DNA from: Polytrichum commune
Taxonomy: Eukaryota > Streptophyta > Polytrichopsida > Polytrichales > Polytrichaceae
Direction: 5' to 3'
Assembly: GCA_950295325.1 (NCBI GenBank)
Contig: OX485807.1
Location: 50,312,440 to 50,376,439 of the forward strand
Length of the DNA stretch: 64,000 bases
The notes under the pieces were generated by a model. It did not search any database. It was not told the origin of the DNA and saw only the letters and a program-made list of their open reading frames with translations. The first letter of the stretch is position 1, and each line of letters begins with the position of its first letter. The translations under genes were made by a program, and so were the position numbers. Shown here piece by piece: positions 46,691 through 57,835 of this stretch.

Positions 46691-46827
46691 TATGTGCAAG
46701 GGCAAAATTGTTCTAGAGAGAGTTTGAGTAGAAACGCACGTGCACAATGTTGAAGCTCTCCCTCCATTCACCCAAGTTGTCGGTTGAGGAGTCGGGGGAA
46801 AGTGTGCAGGCAGGCTAAGGGTTGCTT

Positions 46828-46942
46828 TACACCTAGAGGCTGGGCCAATTCGTTGTGTAAGAGGCTTGAAATCCTCACTTGTGATTGGTGAAAAGGTTGA
46901 AATCGGTCCCAACCCCTTTACACCTAGAGGCCGGGCCGATTT
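46828..46942. repeat. Direct repeat TTTACACCTAGAGGC, spaced about 90 bp
   Basis: CTTTACACCTAGAGGC(T/C)GGGCC occurs at 46828 and 46917, at the break where the kinase sequence ends. Confidence 0.7.
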
Positions 46943-47939
46943 GGTGGTATAAATTTTTTAATCAAAAAATGCATGTTCAGACATGGTTTTCTTCCTTTTT
47001 TTGCTTGATCCCGGATCAAATCAGAAAGGCTCACTTGCATAAGCTCCATCCCTATGAAACATTGTCCCTTCTCCGGGCTATTGCTACAACAAAACAATTT
47101 GACAATATTTGGATGGCTGAGACGAGATAAGATTCCCGCTTCTCGTATGAAAATAGCCATATCCACTTCCGTGCGAAACTCCTTCTTGGCGCACGGAATG
47201 CCAAGCCATTCTGTGCTACAAACACCACTGGAGCCAGACCCACCTCCAAGAAAGGCATCATATATCCAAGTGCCTGGAGGTTCTGTTTCCTTAACCCACG
47301 AAATTGCACTGGTATACATGTCCAACTCATTGGCCTGGCCATGTTGAGGTAGGCAGTCCAATTTTCTCAGCAAGTATTTTGCGAGGCATTGCTCCCAAGA
47401 GTTTGAGGAGTCTTCAGTGTTGGCCAAGCGCTGAAGTCTCTTCTGCAAAAGTTCTCGATCTTCAAGGACCTTATCCGGAGTTGCAGGTGAAAATGTTGAA
47501 GACTGGCGAAGATCCATAATCTGAAAATTCCATTCTCCACGCATTCCCTTGGCTTGCTCAAAAATGACATTGTAACATAAACCCATCGCCAACAAAATCT
47601 CCTGAAATGCCTCATCATTTTGTAACTGAAATATTATTGATGCTTCACACGAATTCTCATTCGAACAGTTAGAAACAAGCCGCTTTGCTTTCTCTGAGAT
47701 CGTACATAAGTTGCGTAAAGCCGGTGTAAAGGGGGTGGAAGATTGCCCACATTTGATATGAGTGCTGTGACATTCTCAAAGATTTCCACAAGTTTAGACA
47801 GCAAATCTCGACACTGAGATTCATTGAGCAGGGTATTGGCGTTTCTTGCGCGGTTGACTGTCTCTTCCGCACTGTCTTTGCAGAGCCTTAAGAAATCGAC
47901 AGGCATAACCCAGTCTCTAATGGCACGGAACGCTTGCAT
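46924..47939 (-). pseudogene. Plant MLKL-like kinase-domain protein, truncated and frameshifted
   Basis: The N-terminal helical domain starts with MQAFRAIRDWVMPVDFLRLC. In one frame it runs to NLPPPL; then a CCCCC run (about 47731) shifts the frame, after which LRNLCTISEKAKRL and NDEAFQEILLAMGLCYN continue. The kinase part has a Gly-rich loop (LGGGSGSSG), the Lys of beta-3 (CAKKEF), the helix-C Glu region and HPNIVKLFCCS, and stops near SDLIRDQAKKGRKPC. The catalytic loop and DFG are missing because repeat DNA (TTTACACCTAGAGGC) replaces them. Known family role: membrane-acting immune or cell-death proteins. This copy should be non-functional. Confidence 0.75.
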
Positions 47940-47956
47940 CTTGAGGTTCTTGATGA

Positions 47957-48106
47957 CTTAGTGTGTCTTAAACCCAACGAAGCATAACGCAGGATAGCCG
48001 GTCATTCATCTGCTACATAGCGGGCCTTGGTGTCTTAGTGTGTCTCAAACTCAACGAAGCATCAGGCTGGTCATTCATCTGCTACATAAAGGGCAGATGA
48101 ATGACC
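47957..48106. repeat. 76-bp tandem duplication upstream of the kinase fragment
   Basis: CTTAGTGTGTCT.AAAC.CAAC and GGTCATTCATCTGCTACATA occur at 47957 and again at 48033. The end of the second copy also pairs with GCAGATGAATGACC (about 48093-48106) as a small hairpin. Confidence 0.8.
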
Positions 48107-48109
48107 TCA

Positions 48110-50240
48110 ATATGAACTAAGAGCTTATACTACATCTGAACATTTCCAAGTTGGGTTGAAGAGAGTTGGGAAATGCGAAAACCGAAGTATTATTGAGGTG
48201 TCACATAATCAATAATATGATAAATTAGACTTCTTTGTCATACTAACGAGGTGCTTCATGATAACACACATAAGATGTTTTGTCACGTGTTGAAAATAAA
48301 TATTCTTTTAATTTTTTTTACAAATATGTATATTTCTCTCATGAAATTTATGTGGACTTGAAGAAGGAATCAACGGTTCGCTGATGTTGCCACTTCAATT
48401 TAGCAACAAACATCTTATTGAGGTTCTCCGATATGGCATGCAATTTCATTATGTGTGTGAGAGTAAACTCTAATGGGTTGTCTTTAAAGAATGTAGATAG
48501 AAAATTATTTAAGCATGATGTTGAGCATTTGCTAGTTACACAATAGGTGGAGGTCTCTCATCAACATCTAAAGAGTCAAAGCAATATGATAGATATTGAC
48601 TTCAAAATGCTCGATAACATAATGTGCACCTTGGTTTAGGGTTATGGTGAAAAACCGTTGTGAATGTAATAGGGGCTAATGTGTCTCTTGATTAGGTTTT
48701 GAGATAGAGAATGTGATTCCCTTAGTTCCCATGTTTTAACACCATTTTACATTAGAATTTCTTTTATCCACATTTCATATGTGCAAATTACATAGAATTA
48801 GTATTAACCATGTAGTTAAACATATGTGAGACCCACCATATGTGCATGTATCACCTCTATATTATGACATTTTGGGGGTCCAGGATCGTTGTATTAACAA
48901 TGTTAGATTTTAACTAGAAAGTTTGGTTTCCAAAATTTGTGTCGTTATGTCAAGGTTGTCGTGTTATCGAGTGTCGTATAAAGAGGTAGGACTTGTGGGG
49001 ATGGGCTATGGCCACATCTAATTTTTGGGCGTCATGTGTCTCTCGATTTCGACGAAGCTTGAGGGTTTATCCACGATGGAGGTTAGGGAGCAGGAAGGCA
49101 CAGTACTGGCTCACTTGATGATTGTGTGCTTGGGTTTGTGGATTTAGGTCTGATGCCGGCGGTTGTCAATTTAAATGTTTCAGAGCATCTATGAATACAT
49201 CTTTGAAGAACTTAGCAACCGTGGGGAGATCGAGAAGGGACAGAGAATTTGAAATATTCTGATGATTGAGGTGATCATGTGCGAAGCAATTTTCTGATAA
49301 TTGAGGTGATCAAGCTGAGAAATCTGTGCAATTCGAACCTTTAAATTGGAAGGAATTCAAGTTCGTGGCGATGAGAGATGAATGGAAAGAAAGAAACAGG
49401 TTTACTGTTCTTCTGGTGTATTGCCAATCGAAGTACGGCCTTTGATTAATGCAGATTACTCCAGTTCAACGCAATCGGAGATTTCACAAGAAGAACGGTG
49501 CTCTTGTCAAAGAGATACAATCTTTCCTTTGAGGTACTTGCCTTCACCACTTTGATGCAGTAGTTGTGATCCTTGACAGCGATACTGTGAGTCATCAACG
49601 TTTTGTAAAATCCACGACCATGGAATTAAGTTTCGATGCAAGCTGAAAGCATACTTCGGTACAAATTCTTGACAACAGAGTTTCGTGGGTGTCATCCAGA
49701 CACTGCATAATCGCCTGAGAGTTCAGTTGCGATGAAGAGGTCCACTACTGATATATCCACCACATACATGGAGCAACAAAAGATCCATACCTGTGACAGT
49801 TCAATGAAATGTTACCAGCACGTTAATTATCCTGCATACTGAACTACACATGGGATTGGTTGGTAAGGCATCAGCTACCCATTGACTCAAAATCGAGTTT
49901 TTCTATAGATTCCTGTTATTCTGCACACATATTCCTAGAGGCTAAAGAGAATTTCGGCTAAGAGTTTCCCTCTGTTTCCAGAATTTCTGGTACTTCCAGT
50001 AGAAGATAATTTCAAATGAGTAGGTTTTGGGGTTTCTTATTCTGCATGGAGCAAATGTGCCTGCAGTTAATAGGTTTGTTTCTATCTGCATTGCCATGGA
50101 ACGTTTTCCTTTGTTTGATGACCTTTTCTGATAATGGTTCCTGTATACAAGCTTCAGGATTCATAATTCATGCTCCATGTTTACTTAACATTAACCCCTC
50201 GATTCTCAGGAGAAATGTAGTATTTTCGGAGTGGGACTAG
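48110..50240. other. Unassigned region with a scrap of block h
   Basis: 49195-49260 matches composite block h (TCGAGAAGGGACAGAGAATT). A minus-strand ORF at 49507-49695 (with FVPKYAFSLHRNLIPWSWIL) may be an exon of an unknown gene. Otherwise no feature seen. Confidence 0.4.
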
Positions 50241-50247
50241 TGTATTA

Positions 50248-50367
50248 CTCCCTCCGTCCCCAAATGATTGTCCTACCCCCGGAGTTTTATATCTCAAAAT
50301 GTTTGTCGGACGAACATTTCGGGATATAAAATTGGGGGGTAGGATAATCATTTGGGGACCGAGGGAG
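50248..50367. mobile_element. Stowaway MITE, complete (120 bp)
   Basis: Starts CTCCCTCCGTCCCCAAATGA and ends with its near-exact inverted complement (one mismatch in the first 20), flanked by TA on both sides. Almost the whole element folds into one hairpin. Stowaway elements are non-autonomous Tc1/mariner derivatives. Confidence 0.95.
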
Positions 50368-50518
50368 TAAAACCCAACGGTATAGCTTATTAATCAAGGA
50401 GAATTGGAAGAGAATATACAGTGTCTTAGCATCACTGAATCGATTGGCCTTTTGGAAAAGTGCATGACATCTCATATGCTTGCTCGCAGCAGTCTGCAGT
50501 GTTTTCCAGTGAGTGCAT

Positions 50519-51165
50519 TCAGGTTGTGCATTTTGAACGTTGTTTTAAAAGAAAGGAAGTCTCAGAGGGGTATTTGAAAGAAAGGTTGTCCTTACCTTTA
50601 TCTGAATTGTCATCTGAATTGCCCACTCCAATCAGTCCATGATACAAGAAATATATATAGACATGGAGGTAAAAACACAAGATCTTAATTGGCCCAATAC
50701 CCTGAAACACATATCAAAGAGAGGAAGTGATTTCAAATCACCTTGGTGAATTCCAGGACATGATAAGCTGCACAAAAGAGGGAGAAGCAAAGAAGATTGA
50801 AGACTCTGTCCTTGTCAGGGATCGATCCTCTTTGAATGCGCATTTGTGTGTCCCGCCAAGAGTGAGATGTGTTAGTCACTATCAGAATGTCGAAAATCTG
50901 TTCTGAATCAATTAACCACACCATTTCCAGTGGTCTAGCGTTTGCAGAAATTCCATGCTTATTTGTTTTACAGAATTTCCGCAGATTTGAGAATTTTCAT
51001 ATGCGTCATGTGGTTCGACATATCCACACTTCAAAGTCCCCCGCTGATGGAGTGGTACAATGCAAAGACACTCTCTGCACAACCTGTGGTTCATTTGTAG
51101 AAGATCTACTAGACATAGTTGAGCACTCACGAAAATAGAAATCCAAACAGCAATGTCATGGCTAT
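50519..51165 (-). CDS. Unknown multi-exon membrane protein, 3' part
   Basis: Three phase-0 exons with GT-AG borders: one ending at 51131 (HDIAVWISIF), 50742-50897 (52 codons: IFDILIVTNTSHSWRDTQMR, and a hydrophobic RVFNLLCFSLFCAAYHVLEF) and the last, 50519-50701 (GIGPIKILCFYLHVYIYFLY, then an acidic/Lys-rich tail ending QRSKCTT). Two or three hydrophobic segments suggest a membrane protein. The start of the gene was not found and I do not recognise the family. Confidence 0.5.
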
Positions 51166-51559
51166 GCAATTGAGATAACAATCATCTTCCTTGTTAGCCT
51201 TCACACAAGTATTCCTACTAAGCAAGTAGTACTTCTTGTGAACATACCTACAAGTTTACGTCTTTTTAAATCCGAAATAATCCACTTGAGTCCAGACCTT
51301 CAAGAATTTGTCTCTCGAAGCGGTAAATTTGACAGCTGATATCCCCTCTTTGTGCCATTGCAGCCATGGCTCTTCTGCGACGTTTCTACTAGAGTTACCG
51401 ATGCTCACTAGTGGCGTATACTCTGCTACAATTCTCACTAAGTGGGCTGCTCCTAAAATACCATCCATCTTATCGTCATCATTGTATTCTTCCCTTGAAA
51501 CTCTCCATTAAAGAGGTGACACCACAACTAAAAAAATATGTTTAGCAGCCATGACTCTG

Positions 51560-51814
51560 CTAGATCTCCACCGAAGTTCGCGGTGCTTGGTACTGGATTC
51601 CACTAAAAGTTCCCGGTATGATAGAGTCGGTTTCTTCTGAGGTTCTGCTTGTGTTTATAATGCCATCGAAAATTGGAGCGGACTCCTCATCAGAGTCCGG
51701 GAAGACAAGAGTAAATTGTGATGACCGACAGGACTGGATATTGGAAGTGATAATTGTAGGTGCAGTTAGAGGCACACGATTTCGTATTAATCTGAGTTCG
51801 ATCCTCCCAGTCAC
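51560..51814 (-). CDS. Possible terminal exon of an unknown gene
   Basis: An 80-odd-codon open stretch following a TTATTCTAG acceptor: RIELRLIRNRVPLTAP, QFTLVFPDSDEESAPIFDG, ending TSVEI. Composition is protein-like (acidic, Ser/Thr-rich). No family recognised and no partner exon identified. Confidence 0.3.
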   Translation of the reverse strand: MTGRIELRLIRNRVPLTAPTIITSNIQSCRSSQFTLVFPDSDEESAPIFDGIINTSRTSEETDSIIPGTFSGIQYQAPRTSVEI

Positions 51815-51864
51815 TAGAATAATACAAATTTGTTGTCAGCAAACTCTGTCAAGATAAGTGTGGG

Positions 51865-53555
51865 GATGGGAGCTTTTGTAGTTGGTTTATAAACTCATAA
51901 AATCAAGTGAAGCCGGCGAATGAAGGACCACAATGGCGAGTCAACCCCTAGAATCTACAAGAGAGGGGGTCGAACGGCATAAACTTCTGAAGCTCTTGTT
52001 TTGTCTTGAATTGCGATAGGGTTGCATGACCTTGAGTGTATTCATTGTTTTGGTCTTCATAATGGATTGGAACGATTGAGCCACTAGCGACGGTGCATTT
52101 CAGTTTAAAGAGATTCTAGTGGACTACATCACACACACGTCTTACTTCCAGGTTTTTCTTCTGTTACAGGTTTCTATGATGTCTTTCCGTTTAATCAAAG
52201 GGTAATCGGAGGCAAGAAATAGGTGAAATTTTAATTTTTTGGGTGAAATCTACAACAGATAACAACAAAACATTGACTCACATTGAACAATTCAACCTTC
52301 CACAAACATAATGCACATGTCTAGGACCTTCAACACTGGACGCTGCAGTGAAGTCTGCAAAACCATATTTTCACATGGAGATGTTCGGATGTGTAGGCAT
52401 TTGATGGAAGGATAAACTCACCATGTTATCTGAAAAATTCAGGTGGCATGTTGTATATGTGTATCCCATGTGAAGCATTTCCAGATTTTTGCAACTTAAT
52501 CAAAAGTTCACAAGGAATGGCAGACTAGCATATTTCACTTGAAAGCTATGATTTCTGCAGAACCTGCATGACCTGTGATGCATGGTACACCTTGCAGATT
52601 GCTGTATTTTGACATGGAATGAAGAATTACTGCTGTTGTATGTAAATGACCTTGGCAATCCATGAAGTGGGTTTTATACAATCCCAATGGCGCTGAGTTC
52701 TATAACATGCCAGGGAAAAGATAAAGATTCAGAATGAGCTGTGAATAACCATTAACACTCGTGGAGTTGAAGAAGAGTAAGAAATTCAAAATCCTACTTA
52801 ATGCTCGTCTCTGTCATACCGGGAACGTTCAATGGAAACTTAGAAGAGCCATGGCTGCAAAACACTGTTTAGCTCTGGCTTTACCACTTGAGTCGAAGCT
52901 TTCAAAGGATGAATACAATGATGAATATTATGAGAAAGATGAAATCCCTGGATGGCATCGTAGGACCAGCCCACTTATTAGTGAGAGTTTTAGCACAGTA
53001 TATGCAACAACGACGCGTAGAGTTAATTCCAGTTGATTTCACCAGCTTCGAAAAGACAAATTTTTGAAGCTCTGAATTAAAGTGGGCGGAAATTAAACTG
53101 GGCTGACTTCGTTTGCATACCTTATAGAGAGAGCGTGTATCCTTTTGCGAATTTATAGATTGTTGCAACTGTGTGCACAATGGGAAGGAGGTGAAATTCT
53201 GCAGAAGGGAACTTGATCGGGACTTGAGCAAGACATTTGCCAGACATAATAGTGAATTCTTTATGGTGTTCTTAAAGCTTGTTGCATCATTGTACACCAT
53301 ATCCCAATGCATTTTCTTCATGAAGTGGAAATGTAGAATCGTCTGGCGTTCATCCATTCACTTATTTTGCTAGTGCATTTCTGCTAGCACTCTCTGGAAT
53401 GATCCTGCTACAAATTCTGCCAGGAGCCGTGAGCCGAAACTACGATTGACTTTTGGAAGTGCGTCGTCTTGCTTGAAATCACATTTTTGAGTGACTGAAA
53501 ACTCCACAAATTCTGTCAAATCCAAATTTGGGTCCAATTTGTGGGATTTTCCAAA
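51865..53555. other. Unassigned region, mainly non-coding
   Basis: ORFs on both strands at 52761-53357 have no recognised motif. GAGCCATGGCTGCA at about 52848 is similar to sequence at 51350 and 60990, part of the dispersed motif set described in the findings. Confidence 0.35.
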
Positions 53556-53560
53556 TTACC

Positions 53561-53857
53561 TATTGTTAGTTTAGATGATTAGCATTGTAGAAGAACTTAG
53601 AAGCTGGTTATAGAATAGAACTTTCTGGAAGGATCGTTACAAGGATGAATGTTCACTGAGAGGATGAACGCACTCAAGGGGTCGTCTCTCCCGTGATTCA
53701 ACCCTTATGGATCTTCCGCTTCTTCACTTCTGTCTGTCTGGTTTTCCGAATGTAAACTGCTCTGATATCAATAAAGTGTACTAAAGTAGAGTTGAGGGAT
53801 TACGGTGTATACCAATGTGTAAGTGTATGTGAGCTTGTCTGGTTCTATCAAACAATA
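53561..53857 (+). repeat. 5' LTR of the copia element
   Basis: 297 bp, same outer ends as the 3' LTR. It carries the non-mutated (G or C) state at all three LTR differences. Confidence 0.95.
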
Positions 53858-54015
53858 GGTTATGGGCGCCGTCTACACTCAAGTTGCGTAGAATAGTTAC
53901 TGTTTAGAGGTAAAGTTAGCCCAGAAAGCAATAGCATAGAGAACTTATTTTCTGAGGATTAGTGTGTCTGTCCAAGAGGAATCATAGTCTTACACTGCTG
54001 GCCGAGACAAGAGCC

Positions 54016-55029
54016 ATGTCAGAAATCCGTGAAGCAAACTCTGTAGACACTTACAATGGCACTAACTTCCAGTTATGGAAGATGCATATGAGGTTTATCT
54101 TTCAGTCCAGGGAGCTTTTCTCTATTGTCAATGGTTCTCTCAAGAAATCTGATCTGACCGATGCTGCAGAGAAATTACTCTGGGAGAAACATGATAAACA
54201 TGCAATTGTTGCTATTCTTGCGACAATCGATTCCTTCCTCAAGGAAGAGGTTATTAATTGTTCAACCTCTCATGAAATGTGGAGTCAACTTCAAGCCTAT
54301 CATGATCAACATTCTGATGAGTGTATCATCGCCTTACAAGGAAAGTATTATAGCTGTAAGCTAGGGGATGGTGAGTCGATTGCTACTTTCATCAGTACAC
54401 TTCAGAGATTGGCTAAACAACTTACTGATTTGAAGCAAACCATCACCGAGCAACAACTCATTAGCAAGATAAAATGTGGGTTACCATCTTCGTTTGACCC
54501 TCTTCTCCTTGTGTGGGAAAGCATTCCTCTGGCTGAGCAAACCCTCATCACATTTCAGACCAGGCTCATCAAATTCCAAAGCAAGCTTCGTGAGCTAGGT
54601 GCACTCATTGATGGACCCAATGACAAGGCCTATTTCACGAAAACTACACCGGCTCATGCGAAACCTTCTCCCTCTGTCGAGCAGAAGAAGGAACGAGCAG
54701 ATCGACATGCGAAGCACAAGAAACACGCTAGATGCTACAGGTGCGGCCACCGAGGTCATTTTGGGAAAGATTGTCCCGAAGACTCTGATAGCTCGTCCCC
54801 TGCTTCTCCGAAACGCATGGTAGTTACACACACAAAGGCCTGGGGCCTCGGAAACATCACCATCACAAAGGCAAACGAAGTCATGCGCACATCACTGCTA
54901 GCGCACCCACACAAGATTCTTCTGATTCTTACTCTTCGGCTTCAAGCGCAGCTTATTGCGTTCAAATTGACACCACCAATGAAGATGATGCTGCATGGTT
55001 CGCCGACTCAGGGGCGACAGAACATATGA
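54016..55029 (+). CDS. copia gag polyprotein (zinc knuckle)
   Basis: Starts at the ATG of MSEIREANSVDTYNGTNFQL; the upstream in-frame part has no ATG. Contains the UBN2-type gag core (WSQLQAYHDQHSDECIIALQ) and a CCHC knuckle, CYRCGHRGHFGKDC. The protease/pol frame lies one base back from gag: from about 54830 the other frame reads into DDAAWFADSGATEHM, so gag and pol are separated by a frameshift somewhere in 54793-54880, perhaps at the GGGG near 54842. Confidence 0.9.
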   Translation: MSEIREANSVDTYNGTNFQLWKMHMRFIFQSRELFSIVNGSLKKSDLTDAAEKLLWEKHDKHAIVAILATIDSFLKEEVINCSTSHEMWSQLQAYHDQHSDECIIALQGKYYSCKLGDGESIATFISTLQRLAKQLTDLKQTITEQQLISKIKCGLPSSFDPLLLVWESIPLAEQTLITFQTRLIKFQSKLRELGALIDGPNDKAYFTKTTPAHAKPSPSVEQKKERADRHAKHKKHARCYRCGHRGHFGKDCPEDSDSSSPASPKRMVVTHTKAWGLGNITITKANEVMRTSLLAHPHKILLILTLRLQAQLIAFKLTPPMKMMLHGSPTQGRQNI

Positions 55030-56825
55030 GGGATAAGCTCCGTTGGTTCACTAATTTTCAAGCAATTGACGATCAATGCTGGAGTGTCACCATTGCAGAT
55101 AACCATCTTTTGTATGTACGTGGCATTGGGGATATACATGTCAATACTCTTGTGAATGGAGAAGTATCTACCATTAAACTCAAGAATGTTTTATATGTCC
55201 CTAAACTTTGCAGGAACCTTATCTCTACAGGACGTCTCACCGAACGACGTGTTGCCATCATCCATGTCCGGAATATGTGCAAAATGATCAACAATCATGG
55301 TGAGGGACACATTATCATGACCAGCCAGAAATGTGGAGGGCTCTGGCGTCTTAACATCTCCACTGTAAACCATCCCAGCACTGCAGATCTTGTAGCCACC
55401 ACTCCTGCCAGTAATCGAGGTTTGTCTAAACCTAATCTCACTCTGCAACGATGGCATGCTCGCCTTGGTCACGTCAGTGTTAACACCATCAAGAAGATGA
55501 GTACCCAAGACTTAGTTCTAGGGTTACCTTCTTTTGACAGTACCACTCCTCCTGTGTGCTCAGGATGTGCTTATGGCAAAAGCCATCGCACCCCCTTTCC
55601 CATAAACACAGAGCGAAAACGCATGCACAAACTTGGATTATTCTTTCATGCTGATATTTCCGGTCCTTTTCAAGTGCAATCATATGGTGGCCACTACTAT
55701 TTCATCACCTATAAAGATGATCACAGCAGTTATCGCTTCGTATTTTTCTTGAAAGACAAGAAGGATATTCTATCCACGTTTCGGACCATCTACAAATAGG
55801 CCAAGAAAGAAACTGGTCGCTCGATGATCAAACTTCGAACCGACAACGGTCGTGAGTTTCTGTCACAAGATTTTCAAGCTTATGTTCAACACAAAGGGAT
55901 CCGCCACGAGTTGACATCACCCTACAGCTCGGAGCAAAATTCTGTCATCGAACGAGATAATCGAACAGTGGTTGAATGCGCACGCAGTATGTTACATCAC
56001 CGCTCTCTGCCACTCGAATTATGGGGCGAAGCTATTAATACAACTATTTACATCCTCAATCGAGTATCCAGTCGCACCCTCCATGGTGCAACTCCCTTCA
56101 CCAAATGGTATGGCGAACCCCCAGATGTTAGCTATTTTAGAGAGTTTGGCTCCATCTGTTACGGCCATGTACCGAAACAAATTCGCCAGAAGTTGGATCG
56201 TAAGGCTCGGGAATGCCTCTTTGTGGGATACTGCACAACAACAAAGGCTTATCGTTTATGGTGCTTAAGCAAACGCAAGATCATCATCACCCGCGATGTT
56301 ATTTTTGATGAGGCAACACCAACTCAACAACAGTTGCAGCCAGCTACTCCACAGGTTCCACCTGATTATTCTCTCCTATTCCCTTTTGACACCTCTGTCT
56401 CCACTAATGTTTCCTTATCGGTGAACACAACCCCATCTACGTCATCACCCTCCACTTCACTGGGAACATCCCAACCAGGGATACACGCAACAGTGGGAGC
56501 CTCTTCCCCACATCTACACGAAGCAGTGGGAGCTTCTTCCCCACATCTACATGAAGCAGTGGGAGCGACTCACTCACGTTTATCAACTTCAGGATTTGAA
56601 TCTCATCAACACTTATCAACATTGAGGGACGTTTCGAACCCTACACTTTCTCCTCAACTTTCTGAATCTTTTCAGACACTACCTATCCCCTCATCAGGTT
56701 CTTCAGACACATCTCCATTACCTGACTCTTTCAACTCTGCCGTGTCATCCACTCATAATTCTAGTTGTGAACAAAGTATCAGCCCACATGTCTCATTCTT
56801 GCTCTCTGGGGAGATGACGGTTTAG
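54830..56825 (+). pseudogene. copia protease and integrase, with in-frame TAG
   Basis: Protease motif WFADSGATEH (Asp near 55008). Integrase: HHCC finger (RWHARLGHVS, then CSGCAYGKSH), then the catalytic core with FFHADISGPF (Asp), LRTDNGREF (Asp) and IERDNRTVVECARS (Glu). A TAG at 55797-55799 interrupts the core between FRTIYK and AKKETG; a CAG to TAG change would explain it. The C-terminal part is Ser/Thr-rich with a short internal duplication (GASSPHLHEAV twice). Confidence 0.9.
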
Positions 56826-57799
56826 CCATGTGTCAGGATAAGTCATTGTTAGCCAAGATGATCACCCATTTGAAAACTAAATTTGAGGTGACCGTCGGCG
56901 ACGCTGACGTTTATGTGGGTCTTCACATAACCCGGGATTTGGCACATCGCAAATTATACATTGATCAACAGCGCTACACTGAAACCCTACTTACAAGATT
57001 TGGTTACGAGGATGCCAACCCTGTTTCGACACCAAGTGACCCTCATGTTCCCCTCTCCTATCCACCGCCAAATGACTGTGATACCCCTGTTCCGAATTTT
57101 CCTTACCAAGAAATTGTTGGGTCCTTACTCTATCTTGCCACTCATTCAAGACCTGACATTGCTCACGTAGTGTCCGTTGTGGCACAGTATTCCACAAATT
57201 TCAGGGAAATTCATTGCACTGCAGTGAAACGAATTCTCAAATATCTCAGAGGCACTACTGATTATGCATTATGCTACTCTTCAGACCCAAATGCTACAAA
57301 CTCTCTTGTTGCCTACACAGATGCTGATTATGCAGGTGATCTCAACGACCGAAAAAGTCGTAGCGGTAGCATTCTTCTACTCAATAATGGCCCTGTTCTG
57401 TGGCTTAGTTGTAAACAGCCATGCACAACGACATCTACTACGGAGTCAGAATACGTTGCCGCATCTCTCACTAGTAAGGAAGCCGTCTGGGCTCGTCGTC
57501 TTCTTGCAGATATAGGGTACTCTCAACCGGTCCCCACACCTCTCTTCTCGGATAATCAATCCGCAATCAGGTTAGTCCAAAACCCTGAGTTTCATAAACG
57601 GACTAAACATATCGATGTGGTTTTTCACCTCATCAGAGAATTTCAAGAGCGAGGGGATATTTCTATCCTTTATGTTCCAACCAAGCTGCAACTTGCCGAT
57701 ATTCTTAGGAAAGCTTTAACCCCTGACACTTTTCACCAGCTTCGGGCTGCACTCAACCTCTCCAAGAAAGTTCTTCATCAAGTGGGAGATTCTACATAG
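56808..57799 (+). pseudogene. copia RT tail and RNase H
   Basis: Begins at DDGLAMCQDKSLLAKMI: only the last part of the YVDD motif survives, so the RT fingers and palm were deleted, with the join near 56810. Then the conserved HITRD, RPDIAHVVSVVAQY and LKYLRGT segments and an RNase H with YTDADYAGD, TESEYVA and SDNQSAI (acidic residues present), ending with the KALTPDTFHQLR tail. It is in a different frame from integrase. Confidence 0.92.
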
Positions 57800-57835
57800 G
57801 AGTGCTTCTGTACGTTCTTGGACAATGAGTGGGAG

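Noticed and set aside
44992-48990. A 4-kb pogo element containing the kinase gene
   Set aside because: The sequence near 48970 resembles the left end, but a closer right end at 46690 is shared with the 33.9-kb copy, so the smaller element is preferred.
52902-53357. 151-codon minus-strand ORF
   Set aside because: Long enough to notice, but no motif or splice context was recognised, and the other strand is open too. Not called as a gene.
54793-54880. Programmed -1 frameshift between gag and pol
   Set aside because: No canonical slippery heptamer is visible, and the element has other inactivating changes. A simple indel near a GGGG run is the easier explanation.
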